A stretch of 64,000 nucleotides of DNA from Synechococcus sp. CBW1004. GTDB lineage: Bacteria > Cyanobacteriota > Cyanobacteriia > PCC-6307 > Cyanobiaceae. Each line of letters begins with the position of its first letter. Position 1 is the first letter of the stretch. The notes beneath the pieces are model-generated. The model did not search any database, had not been told where the DNA came from, and saw only the letters and a program-made list of their open reading frames with translations. A program made the translations under genes and the position numbers. The DNA lies in NCBI RefSeq assembly GCF_015840715.1, contig NZ_CP060397.1:2934686-2998685 (forward strand), written 5' to 3'. Positions 47,824 to 55,868 of this stretch are shown here, one piece after another.

Positions 47824-47967
47824 ATGGCCGCTCTCGCCCTGCACACCTTCGCCCAGCTGCCCGAGGCCTACCAGGCCTTCGGCCCTCTGGTCGACATCCT
47901 GCCGATCATCCCCCTGTTCTTCCTGCTGCTGGCCTTCGTCTGGCAGGCCTCGGTGGGCTTCCGCTGA
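47824..47967 (+). CDS. psbK: Photosystem II protein PsbK
   Basis: A 47-aa protein: [47 protein letters not shown]. The [21 protein letters not shown] segment is the PsbK signature; the first residues are removed in mature PsbK. It lies 31 bp after tgt on the same strand. Confidence 0.97.
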   Translation: MAALALHTFAQLPEAYQAFGPLVDILPIIPLFFLLLAFVWQASVGFR

Positions 47968-48019
47968 GGCGGGCTATCCGGATGCGCTGACAGTCTGTGA
48001 ACTGGTTAGCCATTCCCGG

Positions 48020-48047
48020 TTGCATGCCCAGGCCTTGCGGCTATAGT
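48020..48047 (+). promoter_or_regulatory. Sigma70-type promoter of the exosortase-substrate-like gene
   Basis: TTGCAT (48020-48025), 16-nt spacer, TATAGT (48042-48047). The -10 is one base from TATAAT. A start site near 48054 leaves a leader of about 50 nt. Confidence 0.6.
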
Positions 48048-48103
48048 GCAAGAGCTTGTAGTAATTTCAAGCCTAACCCACCTTCTTCAATCCGTCCTTT
48101 CCA

Positions 48104-48712
48104 GTGAAAAAGCTTCTCTTCGCCGGCATTGTGACGGCGTCCTCATTAAGTGTCTTTGCGATTGCTTCTCCCGCTGAGGCTGCTTGCATACCTGACGATG
48201 CTACTTGTACTACGTTCCTGGTTGGCGATACCGCTACTCCAGCGTACGACGCATTTACGGGTGGCTTTAGTTCGACTGGCGGAACCATAACTTCGACTCT
48301 GAATTTTAATATTTCCAGTTTTTCCGGATCTTCTTACACATTGACTGGACTTCAGTTGACGGGTTTAACCTCTAGTGGAGGCGGAGGTCCTTATACTTTT
48401 GTTTTTCCTAACCAGACCATTTCTGGCCCTGGCAGTCTCAACCTAAATAGTACTCCTATCGCCGTTAATGCTGGAAACTTAGATTTTAGTAACACTGTTC
48501 TCAGTTTTACTATTCCTAACACCGTTTCTGCTGGTAATACCATCAATATTGGTCTTGCCGCTGCTGGTGGTGGAGGTAGCTTCACTGCTGGCCAGACCTT
48601 TACAACTTCTTCTTTCGCTCAGCCTGCGCCAGGTCCTCTCCCGGTTCTTGGAGCTGGTGCTATGTTTGGATTCTCACGAAAGTTGCGACGCCGGATTGCT
48701 AAAGCAGACTGA
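48104..48712 (+). CDS. Secreted protein with exosortase-type (PEP-CTERM-like) C-terminal signal
   Basis: A 202-aa protein from GTG. A signal peptide MKKLLFAGIVTASSLSVFAI ends at SPAEA. The mature part is rich in S, T, G and N in short beta-like repeats (FNISSFSGSSYTLTGLQ...), with one Cys pair (ACIPDDATC). The C-terminus PAPGPLPVLGAGAMFGFSRKLRRRI has a Pro-rich motif, short hydrophobic span and basic cluster, as in cyanobacterial PEP-CTERM variants. Base composition is much lower in GC than its neighbours and the codon third positions are A/T-rich, suggesting transfer. It has its own promoter and terminator. Function unknown; probably a surface or exported protein. Confidence 0.75.
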   Translation: MKKLLFAGIVTASSLSVFAIASPAEAACIPDDATCTTFLVGDTATPAYDAFTGGFSSTGGTITSTLNFNISSFSGSSYTLTGLQLTGLTSSGGGGPYTFVFPNQTISGPGSLNLNSTPIAVNAGNLDFSNTVLSFTIPNTVSAGNTINIGLAAAGGGGSFTAGQTFTTSSFAQPAPGPLPVLGAGAMFGFSRKLRRRIAKAD

Positions 48713-48733
48713 AACCAGCTGTCATGCTTATGG

Positions 48734-48759
48734 GCCCCTCATCGCTGAGGGGCTTTTTT
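48734..48759 (+). terminator. Rho-independent terminator of the exosortase-substrate-like gene
   Basis: GCCCCTCA (48734-48741) and TGAGGGGC (48746-48753) with a TCGC loop and T6. It is the clearest terminator on the plus strand, 22 bp past the stop. Confidence 0.93.
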
Positions 48760-49249
48760 GTGCGCGGCCATTGCTACAGAAGCTTTTCGCCAGCGCTGAG
48801 CCAGCTCCGATCCTGCCTCCGTGGCTTGGAGCGTGCTTGAGCCGCAAGTCTGCCTGTGCTTTATGCAAGTCCCCCCTCTCTCTCTCTCTCTTCTGGTCGT
48901 CCTTCCTTGAGCAACACCCCACACCGCCAGAAGGAGGCTCTCGCCTTGAAATGGGCCGCCATTCCCCTGCTCGGCATCGCTTGATGGTCCATGATTCACC
49001 TGCCTGGTTGGTGGTGGTTGCCACTTGTTCCTGGCTTGATGTTCACGCTTTCTCAGGAGCAATGTATGCGCGGCTAGATTCAGGGTTTATCAATTAGCCG
49101 TCTATTGTTTCTTTTGGAAGTCGTGTTTGTTATATCTCCGTGATTCTTTGTTGGGGATTTTGCTGTTCCGATTGACTTGATGTTCCAGTCCGGGTGGCCA
49201 GCAGCCTGGGGCAACTGTAAAGTGTGAGCATTCTCCAGGCGCAGGCTGC
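48760..49249. other. AT-richer gene-free interval with a pyrimidine tract
   Basis: No convincing ORF; the composition is intermediate between the island and the host. It holds a pyrimidine tract C6(CT)8 ending near 48894. An open frame (48549-49097) here is an overlap artefact. It probably carries the promoter of the gene at 49250. Confidence 0.5.
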
Positions 49250-50146
49250 ATGCTTCCCCAGGTCCGTCAATCTGAGCTGCGCGATGTCCTGTCGTCGGTG
49301 GCCTATGCCCTGCTCGGCATCTATGCAGTCACCGTCATCGCTGGAGCGCTGCCCCCGCGGCTGCTGGAGCCGGCCTGGATCGAGCGGGTCTGCGGCATTC
49401 TGCGGGGAGGGGTCAGCTTCCCGCTGATCGCCCTCGTGTTCCTGGTGATGGCCCAGTCTCCCAGCGTCCGCGATGTGGAGCCGAAGTCCAGGATTCGCCT
49501 GCGGCGTCTCAGTTCGGCGGTGGCCCTGGGATTCATCTTGATGGTTCCCCTGCAGACCTGGGCCGGTGTGCAGGGGGTGCGTGTCAGTCTGCGTGAAGCC
49601 CGTCGGGAGCTCCTGCCCATCAGCCGCGGCCTCGAGCGCATTCGCCTCGCTGAATCCGAAGAGGTGCTGCTGGGCGCCATCACAACCCTGCCCGGTGCTC
49701 CTCCCAATCTCGGTGGCTCCCTGCGCGAACCCCTGGGCGTGGTGAAGCAGAGGCTGATCGCTGAAATCGAGCCCCAGCTGCGCGCCCGTGAGACGCGCAT
49801 CAACGAACTCGGCAGGCAGCGCTGGAAGGATGGGCTGGTGCGCTGGGTCAAGGATGCCGTTGTGGCCCTGTTCTCCGCCATGGGCTTCTTCGCCATCGCC
49901 CGTTCTCTGAAGCCCCAGACCAATCTCCTATTCGCGGCCTACGGCGGCGGCGAGGATGTATCCCCCGAAGAGCTCCTCGAGGCCCAGGCCGGTTCTGGGG
50001 AGCCTGGCTCCCCAGGACCGGCCGCATCGTCAGGTGGGGTTCCCCCCCGTCGCACTTCCGTGCCGCCCGGGCCAAACATCCACCAATTCTTCGACAGCCT
50101 TCATTCCCCACCAGACTCTCCGGCCTCAGACGATCGCACCAGCTGA
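49250..50146 (+). CDS. HpsJ-like membrane protein
   Basis: A 298-aa protein. Spans are at about 13-33 (VLSSVAYALLGIYAVTVIAGA), 50-67, 87-107 (SAVALGFILMVPLQTWAGVQG) and 207-224. Between spans 3 and 4 is a helical, charged region with a conserved-looking REPLGVVKQRLIAEIEPQLRARE. The tail after about 240 is P/S/G-rich. The layout and the LMVPLQTWAG segment recall HpsJ-like proteins associated with cyanobacterial exosortase systems; this match is from memory and not verified. The location next to an exosortase-type substrate supports it. Confidence 0.5.
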   Translation: MLPQVRQSELRDVLSSVAYALLGIYAVTVIAGALPPRLLEPAWIERVCGILRGGVSFPLIALVFLVMAQSPSVRDVEPKSRIRLRRLSSAVALGFILMVPLQTWAGVQGVRVSLREARRELLPISRGLERIRLAESEEVLLGAITTLPGAPPNLGGSLREPLGVVKQRLIAEIEPQLRARETRINELGRQRWKDGLVRWVKDAVVALFSAMGFFAIARSLKPQTNLLFAAYGGGEDVSPEELLEAQAGSGEPGSPGPAASSGGVPPRRTSVPPGPNIHQFFDSLHSPPDSPASDDRTS

Positions 50147-50426
50147 GTCCTGAGTCCCGATCCAAGCCGGGCATCGCTCAGCCCCCAGAGCTGGAGGCTT
50201 CAGCTCCCTACATCACTGCTGCGGTGCGTTCTTCGCTGGTCGTGGCGAGAGGAACGGCCACCTCTTCACTGAGGCGAGTTCACTGTGGCAAGGTCTGGGC
50301 AACCCCCTGGCTGAAATCGCCGTCAGGTCAACGAGAGAAGTCCCATCCGGTGACCTGGCCCATCTCCAGGCTTGACCAGACCTCTCTTGGCTCCCTCGCC
50401 TTCTCGGTTGGCGTTGGGTTGGGCAC

Positions 50427-51188
50427 TCATCTCTGCAGCCCTTCCCTGTCCCGCAGCACCGCCCAGGTGAAGCGTGGCAGGGCGAGCATGCGCCGCCAGC
50501 GGCTCGGTTCCTGGAGAAGGCGGTAGAGCCACTCGATCTGCAGGCGCCCCATCCAGCGCGGCGCCCGCTTCTTGGTGCCGGCCCAGACATCGAAGCTGCC
50601 GCCCACACCCATCCACAGGCCGTTGCGCCGGGCCGCCAGGCCGGTGCGCTGGGCCGCCAGGCCGTGGATCCAGGTTTCCTGGCGCGGCACCCCCAGGGCC
50701 ACCAGCACCACGTCGGGCTGGAGCGCCAGCAGCTGCCGCTCCAGCTCCGGCCAGGCCGAGGCCTCCTGATAGCCGTGCACGCAGAAGCTCAGCTCCAGCT
50801 GCGGCAGCTGCCGCTGCAGCGTCTTCCGCAGCGTCTCCATCACCCCGGGGGAGGCCCCCACCAGCGCCACCCGCCAGCCGCGCTGCGCTGCGTTCTCCAG
50901 GAGAGACCAGGCCAGCTCGATGCCGGGGCTGCGGCGCACTCGGTAGCCCTGCCGGCCCAGGGCCCAGACCACCCCGGCGCCATCGGCGATCACCAGGTCG
51001 GCGGCAGCGATGGCCCGGCCCAGAGCGGGGTCCTCGCGGGCCGCCATCGTCATCTCGGCGTTGAGCGTCACGATCTGGCCGCCGCCGAGCTGATGCAGCG
51101 CCAGAGCCGCTTCGAGCACATCCGGGCAGACATCCACCGGCACGCCCAGCACAGTGGTGCGCAGCGGTGTGGTCACGGTTGCTGCCAT
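50427..51188 (-). CDS. WecG/TagA/CpsF family glycosyltransferase
   Basis: A 253-aa protein: TTVLGVPVDVCPDVLEAALAL, QIVTLNAEMTMAAREDPALGRAI, VIADGAGVVWALGRQGYRV, GWRVALVGASPGVMETLRKTL, VLVALGVPRQETWIHGLAA and GVGGSFDVWAGTKKRAPRWM. These are the family motifs (T/N-A-E, DG-x-G, G-x-P-x-Q-E, GxFD...G). The enzymes transfer ManNAc or ManNAcA onto lipid-linked GlcNAc in teichoic acid or ECA-like synthesis. A pairing with the WecA-type gene at 31434 is plausible but distant. It is divergent from the GH15-type gene by 80 bp. Confidence 0.92.
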   Translation of the reverse strand: MAATVTTPLRTTVLGVPVDVCPDVLEAALALHQLGGGQIVTLNAEMTMAAREDPALGRAIAAADLVIADGAGVVWALGRQGYRVRRSPGIELAWSLLENAAQRGWRVALVGASPGVMETLRKTLQRQLPQLELSFCVHGYQEASAWPELERQLLALQPDVVLVALGVPRQETWIHGLAAQRTGLAARRNGLWMGVGGSFDVWAGTKKRAPRWMGRLQIEWLYRLLQEPSRWRRMLALPRFTWAVLRDREGLQR

Positions 51189-51268
51189 GGAGGGTGCGGC
51201 CGGCGGGAGAGAATCTATGGCTCAGCTCCGGTCGCTCCGCGCCGGGCAGCCCTGGAGCACGATCGCTG

Positions 51269-54200
51269 ATGGCCCATCCATACGCCACTGCTGCCGCAGG
51301 CGAGAACGCTGCCGCAGGCGAGAACGCTGCCGCTGGCCAGAACGTTGCCCCAGGCGAGAACGTTGCCGCTGGTGTAAACGCTCCCGCCGGCGTGAAGGCT
51401 GCCTCCGGCGTGACTGCTGACGCCGCGCCTGCGGATCTGCCGACCCGGTTGAGCGAGCCGGAAGCCCTGCAGCTCCTGCAACAGCTCGACCAGCAGATCG
51501 AGCAGGTGGTGCTCAGCCGCCAGCATCCGCTCACGGGTCTCCTGCCCGCCAGCACCGCCAGCACCGTGCATGGCAACTACGGCGATGCCTGGGTGCGCGA
51601 CTGCGTCTACTCGATTCAGTGCGTCTGGGGCCTGGCGATGGCTCACCGGCGCCTCAACGGTCCCAGCCGGCGCGTCCACGAGCTCGAGCAGCGGGTGCTG
51701 CAGCTGATGCGTGGCCTGCTCGGCGCGATGCTGCGCCAGGCGGAGAAGGTGGAGCGCTTCAAGAGCAGCCTCGATCCCCTCGACGCGATCCACGCCAAGT
51801 TCGACACCGGCACGGGCGAGCCGGTGGTTCCCGATGACGGCTGGGGCCATCTGCAGCTCGATGCCACGGCCCTGTTCCTGCTGCAGCTGGCCCAGCTCAC
51901 CCGCTCCGGTCTGGTGGTGGTGCAGAGCAGTCACGAGCGCGACTTCATCCAGAACCTCACCTATTACGTGGCCCGCGCCTACCGCGTCGCCGACTACGGC
52001 ATCTGGGAGCGCGGCGACAAGGGGAACCACGGCCTGCCGGAGCGCAATGCCAGCTCGATCGGCCTGGTCAAGGCGGCCCTGGAGGCGCTCGAGGGCCTCG
52101 ATCTGCTCGGCCACCACGGCGATGGCTCCTACACCCTCACCATTCCCCAGGACGCGATCGTGCGGTTGCGCCGCGCCCTGCGCGGCCTGTTGCCGCGGGA
52201 ATCCGCCAGCAAGGAGGTGGACAGCGCCTGTCTGTCGGTGATCGGCTATCCCGCCTGGGCGGTCGATGATCCCGAGCTGGCCGAGCGCACCCGATCCAAG
52301 ATCCGCAGCGACCTGGGGGGCGCCTACGGCTACAAGCGCTTCCGGCGTGATGGTCACCAATGCGTGAACGAGGACGTCACACGCCTCCATTACGAGCGCG
52401 AGGAGCTGGCCCAGTTCGAGCACATCGAGTGTGAATGGCCCCTGTTTCTGGCCTTCGAGCTGATCACCGCCTGCTGTGAGGAGCGCTGGGATGAGGCGCG
52501 CCGCTTCCGCAGCCGCCTCGCCGAGCTGGCGGTGCGCATCGACGGGGTGGAGCTCTATCCGGAGCTCTATCTGGTGCCGGAGGAGGCGATCGAGGCCGAA
52601 CGGCGCCAGCCCGGCAGTCAGCCGCGGCTGCCCAATGAGAACGTGCCACTGCTGTGGACCCAGAGCCTCACCTGGTTGTCGGATCTGCTGCTGGCGGGGC
52701 TCCTGCTGCCCGACGATCTCGATCCCAGCCAGCGTCGCCGCCGCAGACCACTGGGTGCCGCCGAGGTGCTGGTGGCTCTGGTGCCCGAGGACGAGGCCAT
52801 CGCCGCAGCCATGGCCCAGGCCGGTCTGCCCCTGACGCCCCGTAACGGGTCCCCGCGGGTGGCCAGCTCCCGCGAGCTGGGGCAGCGCATGGCCGCCGTG
52901 GGGGCCAATGAGCGCCTCGGCCTCAGCGGCCATCCGCGGGTGCGGATGGAAACCATGGCCACCGCGCGCCTGTACCGCCATCGCGGCGAGTCGATCGCCT
53001 TTCTGCCGGCGGTGCTGGAGGAGGACACCTTCTATCTGGCCGATGATCCCCAGCAGCTGGTGGATGCGGTGGCCAGCGAGCTGCGCCTGCTGCAGCGCCA
53101 CTGGCGTGGACCGGGGCTGCCGCTGCTGTTGATCCCGGTCGCCGCCGGCCCCTTCCGCCGCGATCCCGGCGCCTTTCTCCGCCTCGGTGTGGAGCTGCAG
53201 CGCGGATCGCTCGAGGGTGTGACGGTGCAGCTGGAACCTCTCGAGGCGTTGATCCACCAGGTGGTGGTGGTGGATCTGCCGGATCAGGCGGTGGCGGTCT
53301 GCCAGCTCGGCCACGGCCGGCACACCCTGCTGCCCCCCGCCACCAGCCAGCAGCCGCTGACGGCCCGCCAGGAGCAGGAGCTGGAGGAGACCACGGTGGC
53401 GGCACTGGTGGAGCGCCTCTGGCACAGCACCTCCCTGCCGGAGCAGGCCGAGGTGCTCGAGCTGCTGGCCCGCCGGCTCGGGCCCCACGCCCGCCTGCAG
53501 GGGCCCAGCGAGGGCCCCGGGGTGACCTTGATGCGCCTGCTTGAGGAGGTGTACCGCCGCGCGCTCGCCGAGGCCGATTGGAACGTGGTGCGCCGCAGTG
53601 CCGGAGCCATGGGTCTGGTGCACCCCCAGCTCGAGGATGCCCTCACGGATCTGCTGGTGCATCAGAAGCAGGTGGTGGTGGGCCGCAACTACACCAACGA
53701 TTCCCTGATCAGCGATCCCCAGGGCAGCAGCACGATCGCCGCCATGATCCGCCGTTTCGGTGGTGAGGACGGCCGCGAGTGGATGCTGCAGCAGGAGCTG
53801 CTGCTGGCCCTCGACGGTCTGGCGCGCCTCGAGCCCGATCTGCTCCGGGGCAGCCTCACGCTGCAGCTGGGCCAGTTGCTGCTGCTGCTCACCGGCGAGC
53901 TGGCGGCCGAGGCCGATCTCAGCCCCAGTGAGGCCTTCGAGGCGCTCTGCGGCCTGCCGCCCCACGCGATCCGCAGGCGTCTGCGGGCGGTGCTCGCCGA
54001 TGTCGAGCATGCCCGAGCCGCCCTGCAGCGCAAGGAGCAGCTGCACCTGCGTGGCCGTGTGCGCTGGGAGGTGCCCGATCCGCTCGAGGAGCTGCCCCGC
54101 GGCAGCTGCTGGCTGCAGCACCGCATGCGTCTGGGAGCGCTGCAGCGGGTGCCACGCAACTTCTACGCCGGCATCTGGGATCTGCTGCATCACTGCCGGG

Positions 54201-54619
54201 GCATCGTCATCGGCGACAAGCTCGAGCGGCGTAACCGGCTCGAGAGCGGGCCGCTGCTCAGCGAGAAGACGCCGGGTGAGCGCAACTTCGCCTCGCTGGT
54301 GGAGCAGCTGCTCGGCAAGATCGAGGCCCCGGAGTACCGGCAGCTCTGCACCGAGACGCTGCTCACCCTGATCGCCTTCGTCACCGCCAACCCCCAGGTG
54401 CAGTTCGACGACGATCTGGCCCTCGATGTGGTGATCGGCCACGCGGTGCGCGTCGGTTGGCAGGAGCGCAATCCCCAGGTGAGTGCGGCCGACTATGGCC
54501 TGCACAAGGGGGATGCCTGGGATCTCTTCTATCGCTCTTCCCCGGCCCAGTGCCGCCGCTGGCAGCTCCTGGCCCTGCAGCAGCTCACCGATGACAACGG
54601 CAGGACCGCCGGATCCTGA
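51269..54619 (+). CDS. GH15 / phosphorylase-kinase alpha-beta-like protein
   Basis: A 1116-aa protein from the ATG giving MAHPYATAAAGENAA. The N-terminus contains seven AAGEN-type hexapeptide repeats (about 8-49). From about 65 an (alpha/alpha)6-barrel like PHKA/PHKB and GH15 begins: LTGLLPASTASTVHGNYGDAWVRDCVYSIQCVWGLA. Further segments are GVELYPELYLVPEEAIEAER, LRRVPDPLEEL-like helices and a C-terminal domain VPDPLEELPRGSCWLQHRM. Cyanobacterial members of this family are long and uncharacterised; a role in glycogen or other glucan metabolism is likely but unproven. No signal peptide is clear. Confidence 0.75.
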   Translation: MAHPYATAAAGENAAAGENAAAGQNVAPGENVAAGVNAPAGVKAASGVTADAAPADLPTRLSEPEALQLLQQLDQQIEQVVLSRQHPLTGLLPASTASTVHGNYGDAWVRDCVYSIQCVWGLAMAHRRLNGPSRRVHELEQRVLQLMRGLLGAMLRQAEKVERFKSSLDPLDAIHAKFDTGTGEPVVPDDGWGHLQLDATALFLLQLAQLTRSGLVVVQSSHERDFIQNLTYYVARAYRVADYGIWERGDKGNHGLPERNASSIGLVKAALEALEGLDLLGHHGDGSYTLTIPQDAIVRLRRALRGLLPRESASKEVDSACLSVIGYPAWAVDDPELAERTRSKIRSDLGGAYGYKRFRRDGHQCVNEDVTRLHYEREELAQFEHIECEWPLFLAFELITACCEERWDEARRFRSRLAELAVRIDGVELYPELYLVPEEAIEAERRQPGSQPRLPNENVPLLWTQSLTWLSDLLLAGLLLPDDLDPSQRRRRRPLGAAEVLVALVPEDEAIAAAMAQAGLPLTPRNGSPRVASSRELGQRMAAVGANERLGLSGHPRVRMETMATARLYRHRGESIAFLPAVLEEDTFYLADDPQQLVDAVASELRLLQRHWRGPGLPLLLIPVAAGPFRRDPGAFLRLGVELQRGSLEGVTVQLEPLEALIHQVVVVDLPDQAVAVCQLGHGRHTLLPPATSQQPLTARQEQELEETTVAALVERLWHSTSLPEQAEVLELLARRLGPHARLQGPSEGPGVTLMRLLEEVYRRALAEADWNVVRRSAGAMGLVHPQLEDALTDLLVHQKQVVVGRNYTNDSLISDPQGSSTIAAMIRRFGGEDGREWMLQQELLLALDGLARLEPDLLRGSLTLQLGQLLLLLTGELAAEADLSPSEAFEALCGLPPHAIRRRLRAVLADVEHARAALQRKEQLHLRGRVRWEVPDPLEELPRGSCWLQHRMRLGALQRVPRNFYAGIWDLLHHCRGIVIGDKLERRNRLESGPLLSEKTPGERNFASLVEQLLGKIEAPEYRQLCTETLLTLIAFVTANPQVQFDDDLALDVVIGHAVRVGWQERNPQVSAADYGLHKGDAWDLFYRSSPAQCRRWQLLALQQLTDDNGRTAGS
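51290..51415 (+). repeat. Seven 18-bp tandem repeats coding hexapeptides
   Basis: Units start at 51290, 51308, 51326, 51344, 51362, 51380 and 51398. The first two are identical in 18 bp, and later units diverge. They encode A-A-G-E-N-A/V-type hexapeptides, in frame with the GH15-type protein. Confidence 0.9.
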
Positions 54620-54847
54620 GGACGATCACAGCAGCATCCTGCTGCGAATCGGCGACTTGAGGACCCACAAGACTCGCTGACGTGCCCTCCTCATTCCTGC
54701 GGGAGAGCGGAACACCCACGAGGGAGGACGATTCCGGTCTCCCTCGCTTGTGTGTAGCGGAGCGAAATTAGGTAAGCAAGTTCTCCGGCGGCGGCCCGGG
54801 TGAGGGAGGGCCGGCTGCCGTTGCGGTACAGCTGCTGCAGGCGCCGT

Positions 54848-55840
54848 TCAGATCGGCTCGCTGAGCGCCATGCAGATGTTGGGTTGCTCGACGCACTGTT
54901 CGATCAGATCGGCAAGCAGCAGGGCCCGTGAGGCCTGGGGGCCATCGACGGCCGGGGTCTCCTCGCCGCGCACACAGCGCAGGAAATGTTCGAGTTCGGC
55001 GTAGAGGGGCTCGATCGAGGTGGTGCTCACCTCTTCGATGAAGCCGTCGTTGCGGTACACCAGTTCTCCGTGATCAGCGCTGAACGATCCGTGCGAGCGG
55101 CGGTGAATGCGCAGGTTGTGATTGAGGAAATCGGTCTCCATCAGGCTGCTGCGGCAGTGGGTGTACAGCCGCCTGACCTTGCGGTGGGCCATCTTGCTGG
55201 CCGTCAGGCTGGCCACCACGCCGTTGGCAAAGCCGAGGGTGGCATTCACGTAGTCGATCGGACCATCGCTGCTGCGTCCCCCGGCCGCGGCCAGGCGCAC
55301 CACCGGCGCCGCAGCCAGCTCCAGCACCAGATCGATGTCGTGAATCATCAGATCGAGCACCACGGAGACGTCATTGGCGCGATCGGGATTCGGGCTGTGG
55401 CGGCGGGCCTCCAGGACCACGATCTCCTCACCGGCCACCACCTTCAGCAGTTCGCGGAAGGCCGGGTTGAAGCGCTCGATATGACCCACCTGCAGCAGCT
55501 TGCCGGTGCGTTCGGCCGCCTCGATCAGTTCGGATGCCTCCTCCTGGGTCGCGGCGATCGGCTTCTCGATCAGCACGTGCACGCCCGCCTCCAGGCAGGT
55601 CAGGCCGACGCGATGGTGCAGCAGGGTGGGGACGGCGATGCAGACGGCTTCGACCTCGTCGAGCATTGCGCGGTGGTCGGCGAACCAGCGGCAGCCGAAC
55701 TGCTCCACCGCCAGGGCTCCCCGCGCCTCATCGGGATCGGCGACGCCGATCAGTTCCGCATCACGCAGCAGGCTGAGCACACGGGCGTGATGCCAGCCCA
55801 TGTTCCCGATGCCGATGACCCCGACGCGGACAGGGTTCAT
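54848..55840 (-). CDS. Gfo/Idh/MocA family oxidoreductase
   Basis: A 330-aa protein: N-terminal Rossmann motif VRVGVIGIGNMGWHHARVL, VCIAVPTLLHHRVGLTCLEAG, HVLIEKPIAATQEEA (E-K-P motif), QVGHIERFNPAFREL, VVLDLMIHDIDLVLELA. These are family signatures for NAD(P)-dependent sugar dehydrogenases. The substrate is unknown; sugar-nucleotide oxidation such as UDP-GlcNAc C3 oxidation is one option, seen in related proteins. The ATG at 55840 gives MNPVRVGVIGIG. It follows the CNNM/CorC-type gene, 28 bp apart on the same strand. Confidence 0.88.
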   Translation of the reverse strand: MNPVRVGVIGIGNMGWHHARVLSLLRDAELIGVADPDEARGALAVEQFGCRWFADHRAMLDEVEAVCIAVPTLLHHRVGLTCLEAGVHVLIEKPIAATQEEASELIEAAERTGKLLQVGHIERFNPAFRELLKVVAGEEIVVLEARRHSPNPDRANDVSVVLDLMIHDIDLVLELAAAPVVRLAAAGGRSSDGPIDYVNATLGFANGVVASLTASKMAHRKVRRLYTHCRSSLMETDFLNHNLRIHRRSHGSFSADHGELVYRNDGFIEEVSTTSIEPLYAELEHFLRCVRGEETPAVDGPQASRALLLADLIEQCVEQPNICMALSEPI

Positions 55841-55868
55841 GGCGGGGTCGCTGCAGATGGGCGCATTA

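Noticed and set aside
48549-49097. 182-codon open frame overlapping the end of the exosortase-substrate-like gene
   Set aside because: It runs through the terminator hairpin and the pyrimidine tract and has no conserved pattern.
51290-51415. Possible CRISPR-like repeat array
   Set aside because: Units are 18 bp, directly abutting with no spacers, and in frame with a protein.
51215-54505. 1096-codon open frame antisense to the GH15-type gene
   Set aside because: It mirrors the sense gene, is H/Q/G-rich and has no domain pattern.
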